The notes under the pieces are model-generated. The model was not told where the DNA came from. It did not search any database and was given only the letters and a program-made list of their open reading frames with translations. A DNA stretch of 64,000 nucleotides from Phlebopus portentosus (lineage: Eukaryota; Basidiomycota; Agaricomycetes; Boletales; Boletinellaceae). The first letter of the stretch is position 1; each line of letters begins with the position of its first letter. The stretch spans positions 310,001 to 374,000 of the forward strand of contig JAYXKI010000015.1 of assembly GCA_037892935.1 (NCBI GenBank), given 5' to 3'. Of this stretch, positions 36,001 to 47,340 are shown in pieces. Made by a program: the position numbers and the translations under genes.

Positions 36001-39000
36001 ACTAACTTCAAGTACCCTCCAGCCTTTGACGAGTTCATCAAGACCGTCCATTTGCTTGCTCCTCGTGCTTACAGAATCCTCAAGGTCCATTTTCCGGTCA
36101 GGTCAGACAGGAGTATTCGGTGAGTTACATGTAACCTTGTCCATTTGAATCTTGCCCTCTTCGACTGACTGTCATTTATTCAGGAAGATACGAGCAAAGG
36201 AAGACCAATTCACTCCGGGTATCTCTGAGCGTTCGTTCGATAGGGCCGCTGAGTTTGTGAAGGGGCTGAAAGTACCAGGAAATCAAGTCGCCGTTAGTGC
36301 AGATGATACAAAGCTGCTCGCGACATTTCGACCTTTCTTGGATCGCGAGTCAGGTGAATGGTCCATAGTGGGTGGAATCGGGGAGCCGTATCTGGTCAAC
36401 GATCCGGACAATCTTCATTCAGAATTGGAGCAGGCAAATTTACAGAAGGCAAACAAGGTACGCTATTCGATTTACAAAAAAGAAAGCCTCGTGATAACAA
36501 ATATAAACTTTATAGCTTCGAATTTGGGCCCTGCAAGTACCCTTACCGAAGATTCCACCATTGGTATTAGCGGCTATGGCGATTGGCGATGATGTGACTG
36601 CGGAGACACTCACTGCATTTACCATGCGAGTTATCGAGGGACTTCTCAGCCGTGGAATATGGCCAATCTCATACTCGTGTGACGGGACTGAAAAGGAGCG
36701 CGCGAACCAGAGGAACATTGCAGTTCAAGCACATTCCTCGGACATCAGACGAATCACATCACCATGGGACGATGAAGACGATATTGTCATTGAAATCCCA
36801 CTTTTCAATGGGAAGCCAATGGCTTTGATGCAAGACTCGCTACATGCCAGGAAAACGGGACGAAATAACATCGTCTCCGGCACAAAAACGATGGTGCTGG
36901 GAAATTTTTGCGTTCTTTACAAGCATCTTCGTGATATGGCCTTCGACTCGGACTCGCCTTTATACCACCGCGACGTAGAAAGAATGGACAAACAAGATGA
37001 TCGTGCCGCGGCGCGCGTGTTCTCTTCATATTCTCTCGAATACTTACTGAACCACGGGCCGGACACTTTTGGGACGGCCCTTTACATTTTTGTGTACGGC
37101 GAATTCATTGATGCGTACCAGAACAGGTCGATTCCAATCTCGGACCGCTTTCATATGGTCCTTCAAGCAAGGTTTTTCACCCAGATGTGGAAGAAATTCA
37201 TTACGAAGGCTGGATATCCGTGCAGACGAGCTTGCTTGTCCAGAGAGGCGCTTGACATCTTTGATATTCTTGGTAATGGTTTTTTACAACTTATGTTCAT
37301 TTACAGAGACTATTTTGAAGGGAAAACGGTTCCATTCGTTCCATGGCTCCACTCAACAGAGACATGCGAGCATATTTTTGCGGAATGCAGAAAGGAGGTG
37401 AAGGATTTTGACTTCGCCACCTTTCTGCATATGATGCCGAATGTTCATTGGATGGTACGTTATTCTCAACAAATGGATTCTACGAGCACGGAGGACGCGA
37501 AGGGACGTGCACGTGGCTATATTCATACCTGGTCCGATCTCGAAGAATTATCCCTCAAGGACCTCACCGATTTCCCCTCGGATGACGAATTGGACAAGAT
37601 TGCCAGACTTGCTTTCGAAGATGCTGAAGAACTTTGGGTGCAGCTTGATGTTTATCTTCAAGATATCCGTTCGACACCTCTTTCAGTCATCCAGGAGGGC
37701 TCTAACGACTCTGAAGAGGAATCAGAAGATGAAGAAATTCAAGAGGACGTCCTTTCGCTCCTATCTCAGGACTCGTCTCTTGCGCTTACTGCGGATGGCT
37801 CTGGTATACTCGATTTTGATGGGACAGAGCGTGCGGCTCTCGAGCGTCTCATGACATTCGACGAAGAGGTCGATGCAAGCGGCACAGTCCGTCTTACAAA
37901 CATCGAAGACACCCTGGTCAACATTTCATGTGCAAAATTATTGTTGGACTTCGACACACACACTCGCATGTAAGTACTCTTTTCTTTATCGATTCTTTGT
38001 GACTAAAATACTCTGTTAATCAAGTGAAGAAAAGTACATGCCGTCTCCCGAGCAGATTGACAAATTCGTCGCCGATTACTCTACTGAAGTTGGGAAACTT
38101 CTTGCGGACAGCCTTCCAGCGATCTCTGACCCTGGACCAAAGCCTCGAACATCATCACCCATCCGACTGACGAAGGACAGTCTTGTGGACATTCGTCGAG
38201 CCCACGAGACCAAACTATCAAAGAAGGCCATTCGAACTTCCACAAAAAATGTGGGAAGTCAGTCGGAACAGGCCGACTCGAGGGCGAGAGCTTCGCTCAT
38301 CAAGAAAATTCACGAAGTTTTGAAGCTACAGCAGGATGTGGGCAAAGGGACTGGCCTGGAGCGCCGTGCTAGATGGACTGAAAACAAATCGACAGGGAAC
38401 GCTGCAAACGCAGCTACTGTGGCAGCAGCAAGTGCAGCACAAGTAAGTTTATTTTGTGGTTCTTTATTCTTTGAAACTAGTCTGATCGCTCTAAAACAAC
38501 AGGCGCTTTCGAAACGTTCAAATGTTTTCGCAAAGTCCCCCATGCCGCTTAGTCTGAAGCAGCTTCTATCGACGGCTGGTATACACAGCGCTTACCCTTT
38601 GAATGAGGGATCATACGCCATCATATTCTTCTCTGGGCGGCTTCTTTTGGCTCGTGGTAAGTTTGCTTTGCTGTAGTTGTCGTTTGAATGCAATTTAACT
38701 AGTTTTTCAGTGCAATCCTTATTTACCAGGAGTGGTGGTAAAATCGGATTTCACTCTTATAAACCCTCCGTCGATAAAGTCACGGTTCTGTCAAATATTT
38801 CCGTCCAGTCTTTTGAGCAGGCTCGCGGTCATGTCTTCAGGGCTCGTAACTCATTGATTGCTCCTCTCAATGTGAACTATTTTCCTCACATATGTTTTTC
38901 CGATCTTCTTTTTGCTTTGCCAGATACACCAATTATTCGCAATGAAGGTGCAACAGTCGAGCTTCGAGGCACTTCTATTGCTCTTTGGTCCACAATTCAG

Positions 39001-39057
39001 TCGACTACTCATATTCTGCCTTTGGTAATCAAGGAACTCAAGAGTCGCAAAAACTAA
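33002..39057 (+). CDS. Ulp1-type cysteine protease fused to P-element/THAP9-like transposase (copy 1)
   Basis: Nine exons, all with good splice sites except one frame gap; about 1,860 residues. An upstream in-frame stop makes Met at 33002 the first start. Residues about 260-380 form an Ulp1/C48 protease domain: His in NNNHWVAWKID, Asp in SHGDSLG (across intron 1), Gln/Asp in GNQNLGDS and Cys in SFSCGIIACNAIA. A long acidic, basic linker follows, then a zinc-binding block (HSRCKTWY..FVKHVHRC). The transposase part has conserved RYAQGVARGDFKD and NFKYPPAFDEF, and candidate catalytic acids: SADDTKLLA, SYSCDGTEKER, and the Glu in HSTETCEHIFAECR. MQDSLHARKTGRNN matches the DPPHLLKxxRNN motif of P/THAP9 enzymes. 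The frame shifts by one base at a G run (about 35403-35410). One gene or two is not certain. Confidence 0.82.
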
Positions 39058-39470
39058 TTCTCGTTTAATTACTTTATTTCCACTCATCTGCATTTCTTCT
39101 TTCCTCTTCATGCTGGCAGCCTGTTCTTATATTTCCTCTCTGCATCTGCATTTTTCATTCACCAATCCGCTTTTCGTTATTCAAACACCATTTTTTCTCT
39201 GCATTTCATTGCTTCCTTATGGTATAATATCAATTATTTCCCATTAATCCTATCTACTTATATATTGTAATAGCTGCTTCAGATGCGCACGAAACAATGT
39301 ATTTAGGGCTCCATTGAGGCCCAAACCCGATCCGGATGACCAGACGGCCTCAGGAAGGCCTGAGGCCGATATCCGGACATTTTTGGCCAAAAATTTGGTA
39401 AGCCTCAGGCCATCCGGATACAAAAGGCCCGTCAGGGCCCGAAAAAATCCGGATATAAGGTACCCCGCGC

Positions 39471-39505
39471 GACCTCAGGCATCTGAAGGCATTGCCGGGG
39501 GTCCT
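39471..39505. repeat. Right terminal inverted repeat, transposon copy 1
   Basis: Ends ATTGCCGGGGGTCCT. Base 39506 (C) alone separates it from the left end of copy 2, making a near-perfect palindrome at the junction. Confidence 0.9.
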
Positions 39506-39506
39506 C

Positions 39507-39541
39507 AGGACCCCCGGCAATCCCTAGGAATGCCTGAGGCC
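39507..39541. repeat. Left terminal inverted repeat, transposon copy 2
   Basis: Identical to the left repeat of copy 1 from AGGACCCCC onward, without the additional AGGACCC. Confidence 0.9.
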
Positions 39542-39961
39542 TATCCGGATACAAGTCGCCCGAAAAAAGGCCTGAGGCCTAGGGCCATCCGGATACAAAA
39601 GGGGCAAAAAGTCGGAAACAGCCTGAGGAGGCTGTCCGGATACGGCTGGTAGTTCGAAGATAAGGCCTGAGGTCATCCAGATACGAGGTAATCAGGGTAA
39701 GTCAGGTGGTCTAGTGGTGTAGATAATCAATCTTGTAATGTACAAAGGATATTACAATAAAGATACATTTGAATTATAATGCTTGTTGTCCACATGCACA
39801 GTAAATATTGAATCTACAATGATCAATACAAAACGAGACAAGAGAATTGATAGTCAGACATTGTATTACAAAAAGGTACACGTACCATTTCAGGAAAGCG
39901 AACCATCGAACCACCACTTTAAGACAACCATACCCGAGACACGCACGCATACAGCTTCGAA

Positions 39962-42900
39962 ATGCATCAATATATCACTGGAGATGGCACGAAGGGGACA
40001 GAACGAGCATTGTCAACATACGGCTTGACATCTGTTGGTCAAGAACAGCAGTGTCAGATACCCAAAGAGCCTCAAAAAGACATAATCGATCCAAACCTTT
40101 CTGTGAAGTCCCTTATGGACCGTATTTCATTCGTTACACAAGGGGGTGGCCGCTCTACGATCGATTGGGAGGGCCTGTTCAGCTCCGAATGGCCGAATGC
40201 AGGCGTCGAAAGCCTCTTCAAGGCCTGCGTGCTCCCCCCAGACAAGCTGCTCGAACCATTCCTAAACAAAGTGCCGTCAGTCGAAAACAAGTCTATAAAA
40301 GATTTTTTCTCACTGGAAACACGATATCCTCTGTCAGCAATCGAAATATATCGATCTTTTGCCAGAGCCAACAGAATGCGAACCGTTTGGAGGACCGCAG
40401 AGGCGTGGATGGATAGATGGGCTTATCGAGTGCCCGGTATGGTCGAGGCGGTGAATCTCACGCACAAGTTGATGTGCACGTTGGAGTGGGACGCATATAT
40501 CCGTGCAGTTGGAACGAGCGTACCGACGAGGGAAGTAGTTGCGATGCTAGAGGACGGATGGTTGTCAGACAATCATATTGATATGATTCTGGAGACACTC
40601 ACCGATCGGCTGAGGGACAAAGGAAACGAACACGGCACAAAGATTGCGCCGTGCATGTTCGTAAGGCATGCCCTGCAAATGTACAACGCACGGAATAGCA
40701 AAAATGTGCTTACCGTACGAGTTATGGACTGGTACCACAATGATTTGCGGTGTGGAAGGACGCGGGTGTTGTATTTTGTTGCCCATGTGAACAATAATCA
40801 TTGGGTTGCATGGAAAATTGACCACTCAGCTGGGACCTTGAGCCATGGTAAGTAGTTCTTGTAGAGCGTCTTTTCAATGCTGATGCTCCCGGACAGGTGA
40901 TTCGCTCGGTGTTAGTGAAGAATGTTTGAAGCCTATCAAAGAGAGTCTATTATGGTGGTTAGAGTCGACATACGGCGAGAAACGAGAGTACACATACCTT
41001 GGGAATAGCATACCCCATGGCAATCAAAACCTTGGAGACTCCTTCTCATGTGGAATTATCGCGTGTAACGCGATCGCACATGATCAGTTTACTGACCCGC
41101 TGTGGACCATGGAGAGTCGCAGAGTGCTGAGAGTAGAGGCTGTAAATGCTATCATTATGCACCACAATCAAAGGGTAAGACTTTTGTTCATTTAGGAGCA
41201 CAGAAAACGCGCTTACGATTCCCAGAGGGCAAAGACAGAAGCCAAGCAGGGCTATGTCATTTCCGATGATGACTTGCCAGATATTTATGCTGTTAGCTAC
41301 GCATCAGCAGCAGCTGAACAAGCCAAAGTGCCCAAAAACGACACTATGAGAACTCAGGAATGGCCCGAAACGTATTGCATCGGGCCGGAGTTCTGTGATG
41401 AGGAGGCAGAGATACAGAGCTCCACATTCACTGGCACGGGCCCTCCTACGTCCATTTCAGCAAGTCGGCCGTCTTCGCGCATGAGCATCATCGAAGAAGA
41501 CGATAACACATCATATACGAATACTTCAGATTGCGAATCGAACGAGAAGAGTGACGAGGAATGTATATCAATCAGACGACAGCGGTCGGGCAGAGCAGCG
41601 CGTTTCAGGACGCATCAAAGATTCGAGGAAGAACCGTACAGAGCAGAGCAACAAGGTGGCCAAACGTCTAATAGAGAACTGGGCAGCGAACTTGATGGGC
41701 TCGGATCTTTGAAGAGAGTAACGGAGATGAAGAGACAGGATAGGGGACCTAGGAAGAAGGTGAAGAAAGCCGAATTTGGACCGTTAGACGTATTCCTCAG
41801 GCCAAGAGGTGGAATCGCGCAACAGACGAAACGAGACGAAGCAAATAGCCAGAAAGGAGCAGATACTCTCACCAGTGGGAGTGAGGGTACTGAAGAGGAA
41901 GAGGAAAGTGGGAACACCGAGACCGGCGATAGTGATCCAGACGCGTCTGATGGAGTCACAGGACCGCAGTCCCGTGCTGCGCGACACGCTCGAAAGATGC
42001 GCGAGTCACGTCTTTCCGGTACACAAACTATCAACGAAAATTTGTACGAAACTTTCAAAACGAAAATCCGTCAATGGGACTCCGATGCTCAGTTCGATCC
42101 CTCCTCGTGGCGAGTCCAGCACTCAAGATGCAAGACCTGGTACAAAATGCAGTCTTTGTATGCGCCGGGATACTTCGTCAAGCACGTCCATCGCTGCAAG
42201 ACTGACTTGACACTTCATGACTTCTTCGACGAGGCTAGCGCCGACCAAGATATGAAATTGCCCAGCAGGCAACACTTTTCCAATGAAACTCGTACTTGCT
42301 CGGGCCTGACAGCTGCTTATGATGCTCGCATTTTGACTTACCTGCAACGGCTGACAGCTCTGGGGGGGGTGGTACTTCGAAACTTGTAATTGCCAAGGAG
42401 AGATTTCGGCGGCCATACAGACTTCTTACAAAGGCACAGAAAGCAGAGGTCAGGAGACAGCACGAAGCAAGTTGGAAGTGGGTAATCAAGCATTCGCATA
42501 GGGCGGTTTTCTCGACATCGTGCAAAACATTCGTCAAGATTTCTGACTTGATCACTGATGAATATATCTCAACGGCCGCCTGTTCCTCTTGTAAGGATTT
42601 ACTTCGGCTGAAGACATTCCGGAATGCAATCAGCATTCCGGAACCTACTGCAGGGAACATGAAGTATACAAACCGGGAGTTCCAGCAGGAGGACATCGGG
42701 ACAAAGTTCATGAAGTGCAAAGGAGTCGAGGAGCTTCTCAATCCAAATGTGAGTTTCAGTCATCAAACCTGGTATACTTACTGAAGCATTCTTTTTCCTT
42801 ATCACATATGCGGCTCTTAATACAGTCAGAAGAAAGTAGAATCGCAGTTCGCTATGCACAGGGAGTAGCCAGAGGTGATTTCAAAGACCATGCTGTTTTC

Positions 42901-45900
42901 ACCGGTCTTGTGGATGTCATGCTTCAGAAAATGGATCGCGAGGCTCGAGGCAAGAAGCTGACTAACTTCAAGTACCCTCCAGCCTTTGATGAGTTCATCA
43001 AGACCGTCCATTTGCTTGCTCCTCGTGCTTACAGAATCCTCAAGGTCCATTTTCCGGTCAGGTCAGACAGGAGTATTCGGTGAGTTACATGTAACCTTGT
43101 CCATTTGAATCTTGCCCTCTTCGACTGACTGTCATTTATTCAGGAAGATACGAGCAAAGGAAGACCAATTCACTCCGGGTATCTCTGAGCGTTCGTTCGA
43201 TAGGGCCGCTGAGTTTGTGAAGGGGCTGAAAGTACCAGGAAATCAAGTCGCCGTTAGTGCAGATGATACAAAGCTGCTCGCGACATTTCGACCTTTCTTG
43301 GATCGCGAGTCAGGTGAATGGTCCATAGTGGGTGGAATCGGGGAGCCGTATCTGGTCAACGATCCGGACAATCTTCATTCAGAATTGGAGCAGGCAAATT
43401 TACAGAAGGCAAACAAGGTACGCTATTCGATTTACAAAAAGAAAGCCTCGTGATAACAAATATAAACTTTATAGCTTCGAATTTGGGCCCTGCAAGTACC
43501 CTTACCGAAGATTCCACCATTGGTATTAGCGGCTATGGCGATTGGCGATGATGTGACTGCGGAGACACTCACTGCATTTACCATGCGAGTTATCGAGGGA
43601 CTTCTCAGCCGTGGAATATGGCCAATCTCATACTCGTGTGACGGGACTGAAAAGGAGCGCGCGAACCAGAGGAACATTGCAGTTCAAGCACATTCCTCGG
43701 ACATCAGACGAATCACATCACCATGGGACGATGAAGACGATATTGTCATTGAAATCCCACTTTTCAATGGGAAGCCAATGGCTTTGATGCAAGACTCGCT
43801 ACATGCCAGGAAAACGGGACGAAATAACATCGTCTCCGGCACAAAAACGATGGTGCTGGGAAATTTTTGCGTTCTTTACAAGCATCTTCGTGATATGGCC
43901 TTCGACTCGGACTCGCCTTTATACCACCGCGACGTAGAAAGAATGGACAAACAAGATGATCGTGCCGCGGCGCGCGTGTTCTCTTCATATTCTCTCGAAT
44001 ACTTACTGAACCACGGGCCGGACACTTTTGGGACGGCCCTTTACATTTTTGTGTACGGCGAATTCATTGATGCGTACCAGAACAGGTCGATTCCAATCTC
44101 GGACCGCTTTCATATGGTCCTTCAAGCAAGGTTTTTCACCCAGATGTGGAAGAAATTCATTACGAAGGCTGGATATCCGTGCAGACGAGCTTGCTTGTCC
44201 AGAGAGGCGCTTGACATCTTTGATATTCTTGGTAATGGTTTTTTACAACTTATGTTCATTTACAGAGACTATTTTGAAGGGAAAACGGTTCCATTCGTTC
44301 CATGGCTCCACTCAACAGAGACATGCGAGCATATTTTTGCGGAATGCAGAAAGGAGGTGAAGGATTTTGACTTCGCCACCTTTCTGCATATGATGCCGAA
44401 TGTTCATTGGATGGTACGTTATTCTCAACAAATGGATTCTACGAGCACGGAGGACGCGAAGGGACGTGCACGTGGCTATATTCATACCTGGTCCGATCTC
44501 GAAGAATTATCCCTCAAGGACCTCACCGATTTCCCCTCGGATGACGAATTGGACAAGATTGCCAGACTTGCTTTCGAAGATGCTGAAGAACTTTGGGTGC
44601 AGCTTGATGTTTATCTTCAAGATATCCGTTCGACACCTCTTTCAGTCATCCAGGAGGGCTCTAACGACTCTGAAGAGGAATCAGAAGATGAAGAAATTCA
44701 AGAGGACGTCCTTTCGCTCCTATCTCAGGACTCGTCTCTTGCGCTTACTGCGGATGGCTCTGGTATACTCGATTTTGATGGGACAGAGCGTGCGGCTCTC
44801 GAGCGTCTCATGACATTCGACGAAGAGGTCGATGCAAGCGGCACAGTCCGTCTTACAAACATCGAAGACACCCTGGTCAACATTTCATGTGCAAAATTAT
44901 TGTTGGACTTCGACACACACACTCGCATGTAAGTACTCTTTTCTTTATCGATTCTTTGTGACTAAAATACTCTGTTAATCAAGTGAAGAAAAGTACATGC
45001 CGTCTCCCGAGCAGATTGACAAATTCGTCGCCGATTACTCTACTGAAGTTGGGAAACTTCTTGCGGACAGCCTTCCAGCGATCTCTGACCCTGGACCAAA
45101 GCCTCGAACATCATCACCCATCCGACTGACGAAGGACAGTCTTGTGGACATTCGTCGAGCCCACGAGACCAAACTATCAAAGAAGGCCATTCGAACTTCC
45201 ACAAAAAATGTGGGAAGTCAGTCGGAACAGGCCGACTCGAGGGCGAGAGCTTCGCTCATCAAGAAAATTCACGAAGTTTTGAAGCTACAGCAGGATGTGG
45301 GCAAAGGGACTGGCCTGGAGCGCCGTGCTAGATGGACTGAAAACAAATCGACAGGGAACGCTGCAAACGCAGCTACTGTGGCAGCAGCAAGTGCAGCACA
45401 AGTAAGTTTATTTTGTGGTTCTTTATTCTTTGAAACTAGTCTGATCGCTCTAAAACAACAGGCGCTTTCGAAACGTTCAAATGTTTTCGCAAAGTCCCCC
45501 ATGCCGCTTAGTCTGAAGCAGCTTCTATCGACGGCTGGTATACACAGCGCTTACCCTTTGAATGAGGGATCATACGCCATCATATTCTTCTCTGGGCGGC
45601 TTCTTTTGGCTCGTGGTAAGTTTGCTTTGCTGTAGTTGTCGTTTGAATGCAATTTAACTAGTTTTTCAGTGCAATCCTTATTTACCAGGAGTGGTGGTAA
45701 AATCGGATTTCACTCTTATAAACCCTCTGTCGATAAAGTCATGGTTCTGTCAAATATTTCCGTCCAGTCTTTTGAGCAGGCTCGCGGTCATGTCTTCAGG
45801 GCTCGTAACTCATTGATTGCTCCTCTCAATGTGAACTATTTTCCTCACATATGTTTTTCCGATCTTCTTTTTGCTTTGCCAGATACACCAATTATTCGCA

Positions 45901-46016
45901 ATGAAGGTGCAACAGTCGAGCTTCGAGGCACTTCTATTGCTCTTTGGTCCACAATTCAGTCGACTACTCATATTCTGCCTTTGGTAATCAAGGAACTCAA
46001 GAGTCGCAAAAACTAA
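39962..46016 (+). CDS. Ulp1-type cysteine protease fused to P-element/THAP9-like transposase (copy 2)
   Basis: Same exon structure and motifs as the gene at 33002: protease His in NNNHWVAWKID, Cys in SCGIIACNAI, transposase SADDTKLL, CDGTEKER, ETCEHIFAECR. Differences are minimal. DWLRDKG reads DRLRDKG, DKVTVLS reads DKVMVLS, and the other visible changes are silent or lie in introns. At the G run (about 42362-42369) the copy reads CTCT plus eight G, where copy 1 reads CTCTT plus seven G, so the downstream frame is again off by one. Everything else reads as an intact gene. Confidence 0.82.
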
Positions 46017-46429
46017 TTCTCGTTTAATTACTTTATTTCCACTCATCTGCATTTCTTCTTTCCTCTTCATGCTGGCAGCCTGTTCTTATATTTCCTCTCT
46101 GCATCTGCATTTTTCATTCACCAATCCGCTTTTCGTTATTCAAACACCATTTTTTCTCTGCATTTCATTGCTTCCTTATGGTATAATATCAATTATTTCC
46201 CATTAATCCTATCTACTTATATATTGTAATAGCTGCTTCAGATGCGCACGAAACAATGTATTTAGGGCTCCATTGAGGCCCAAACCCGATCCGGATGACC
46301 AGACGGCCTCAGGAAGGCCTGAGGCCGATATCCGGACATTTTTGGCCAAAAATTTGGTAAGCCTCAGGCCATCCGGATACAAAAGGCCCGTCAGGGCCCG
46401 AAAAAATCCGGATATAAGGTACCCCGCGC

Positions 46430-46464
46430 GACCTCAGGCATCTGAAGGCATTGCCGGGGGTCCT
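46430..46464. repeat. Right terminal inverted repeat, transposon copy 2
   Basis: Ends ATTGCCGGGGGTCCT, directly followed by the target duplication. Confidence 0.9.
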
Positions 46465-46472
46465 GCTACGCC
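46465..46472. repeat. Target site duplication, right of the transposon tandem
   Basis: GCTACGCC, the exact partner of 32532-32539. Confidence 0.85.
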
Positions 46473-47340
46473 TTTGTTCCTGGCCACTCCGACGGGCCTT
46501 CGCTACCCTTCGCTACCCTTCCCTTGCCGACCCACACCACTCCGGTCTTGTGTCGCCAGCCTCGCAGCGTGTATCGCAGTATCCCCGTTTCCGTTGCCAA
46601 ATCATCTCGAATGTACTTATTATCGGAAGCCGGGTTACGGGACCCCCCAATGGCGGGCGCAAAACAAGGCAGATGCGAAGATGGAGAGATCCAACTAACG
46701 CTCCACGCAAACCCACCTTGTCCACGTAAGCGACGGGGGTAGCCAAGAACGTTCGTGCACGTTCGGTTCGGAGACGTGTACAGAACAGAACGTGCATAGT
46801 TGAGTTGCTAAACTATCCGCACGGCAAGATGCCGCTTTATCCATTATCACTTTCACCGCGGTAGCTAGTCCTGAAAATCCACCGAATCCTACCCACCTTC
46901 GAAGATGCTTCTGCTCCTCAGCGGATGGAACGGCGACGGAGGAAAGGCGGGATTGTGGAGCGACATTTGACCCATTAGGCTGCTACTAGCGCTGAGCCAG
47001 CCAGTCACATCGAGTCCGAGTCGAGTGGGGCCACCCCCGAATTCCGCATTTCTATTCCTCCCTTATTTGGTCAACCTCACTCCAGAAAATGTTTGTCTCG
47101 CCCGAATATGGAATGTAGTTCCCATGCAGATCACCGGTCACTCGAAAATTTCTCTTTCTTTGTCGCGTCGCACTGCACTTCCAGCCTGAACTTGTACCAC
47201 TCACAACGCTTTGTTGGAGACATGGCAGCCGGGCAGCCTAGGGGTACTCGAAAGGTATATAAGGGGGCAGCTCATTTCAAGGTCCCCCTCATCCGCCAAC
47301 TTCTCCTCTCGTCAAGTACTCACCTCAACTTCGTCTCATC
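46473..47340. other. Intergenic and promoter region of the HAD phosphatase gene
   Basis: No gene is supportable. Sequence next to the transposon should be the original right flank of the insertion site. The last part holds the promoter of the phosphatase gene. Confidence 0.5.
47256..47262 (+). promoter_or_regulatory. TATA box
   Basis: TATATAA inside GGTATATAAGGGGG, 79 bp before the ATG of the HAD phosphatase gene, at a normal distance for a fungal TATA promoter. Confidence 0.65.

Larger units (their letters stand above)
32540..39505 (+). mobile_element. Large DNA transposon with Ulp1-protease/P-element-like transposase, copy 1
   Basis: The core element runs 32547-39505 (6,959 bp), with seven additional bases AGGACCC at its left. 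The 35-bp terminal inverted repeats are 32547-32581 and 39471-39505. They match at 29 of 35 positions; the first 15 (AGGACCCCCGGCAAT) are identical. Subterminal ATCCGGAT-type repeats cluster at both ends (left 32583, 32627, 32674, 32715; right 39330, 39371, 39412, 39447). One gene fills the interior. An 8-bp duplication is consistent with P or hAT elements; the protein favours P. Confidence 0.92.
39507..46464 (+). mobile_element. Large DNA transposon with Ulp1-protease/P-element-like transposase, copy 2
   Basis: 6,958 bp, head to tail with copy 1 and about 99.9% identical. I see one 1-bp indel, in the intron near 36480/43440, and about five substitutions (near 33646, 35402, 35989, 38769 and 38783 of copy 1). 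Same terminal and subterminal repeats. The right end is followed by GCTACGCC, matching the sequence left of copy 1, so there is no target duplication between the copies. Confidence 0.92.

Noticed and set aside
36152..36592. Separate genes for each fragment of the transposon's coding region
   Set aside because: Fragments end at GT donors and restart at AG acceptors in matching phase; homologous blocks run through, so they are exons of one gene apart from the G-run gap.
32547..46464. KDZ (Kyakuja-Dileera-Zisupton) transposon identity
   Set aside because: An Ulp1 domain and fungal setting suggested KDZ, but the conserved KDZ transposase motifs are missing, while P/THAP9-like motifs and an 8-bp target duplication are present.
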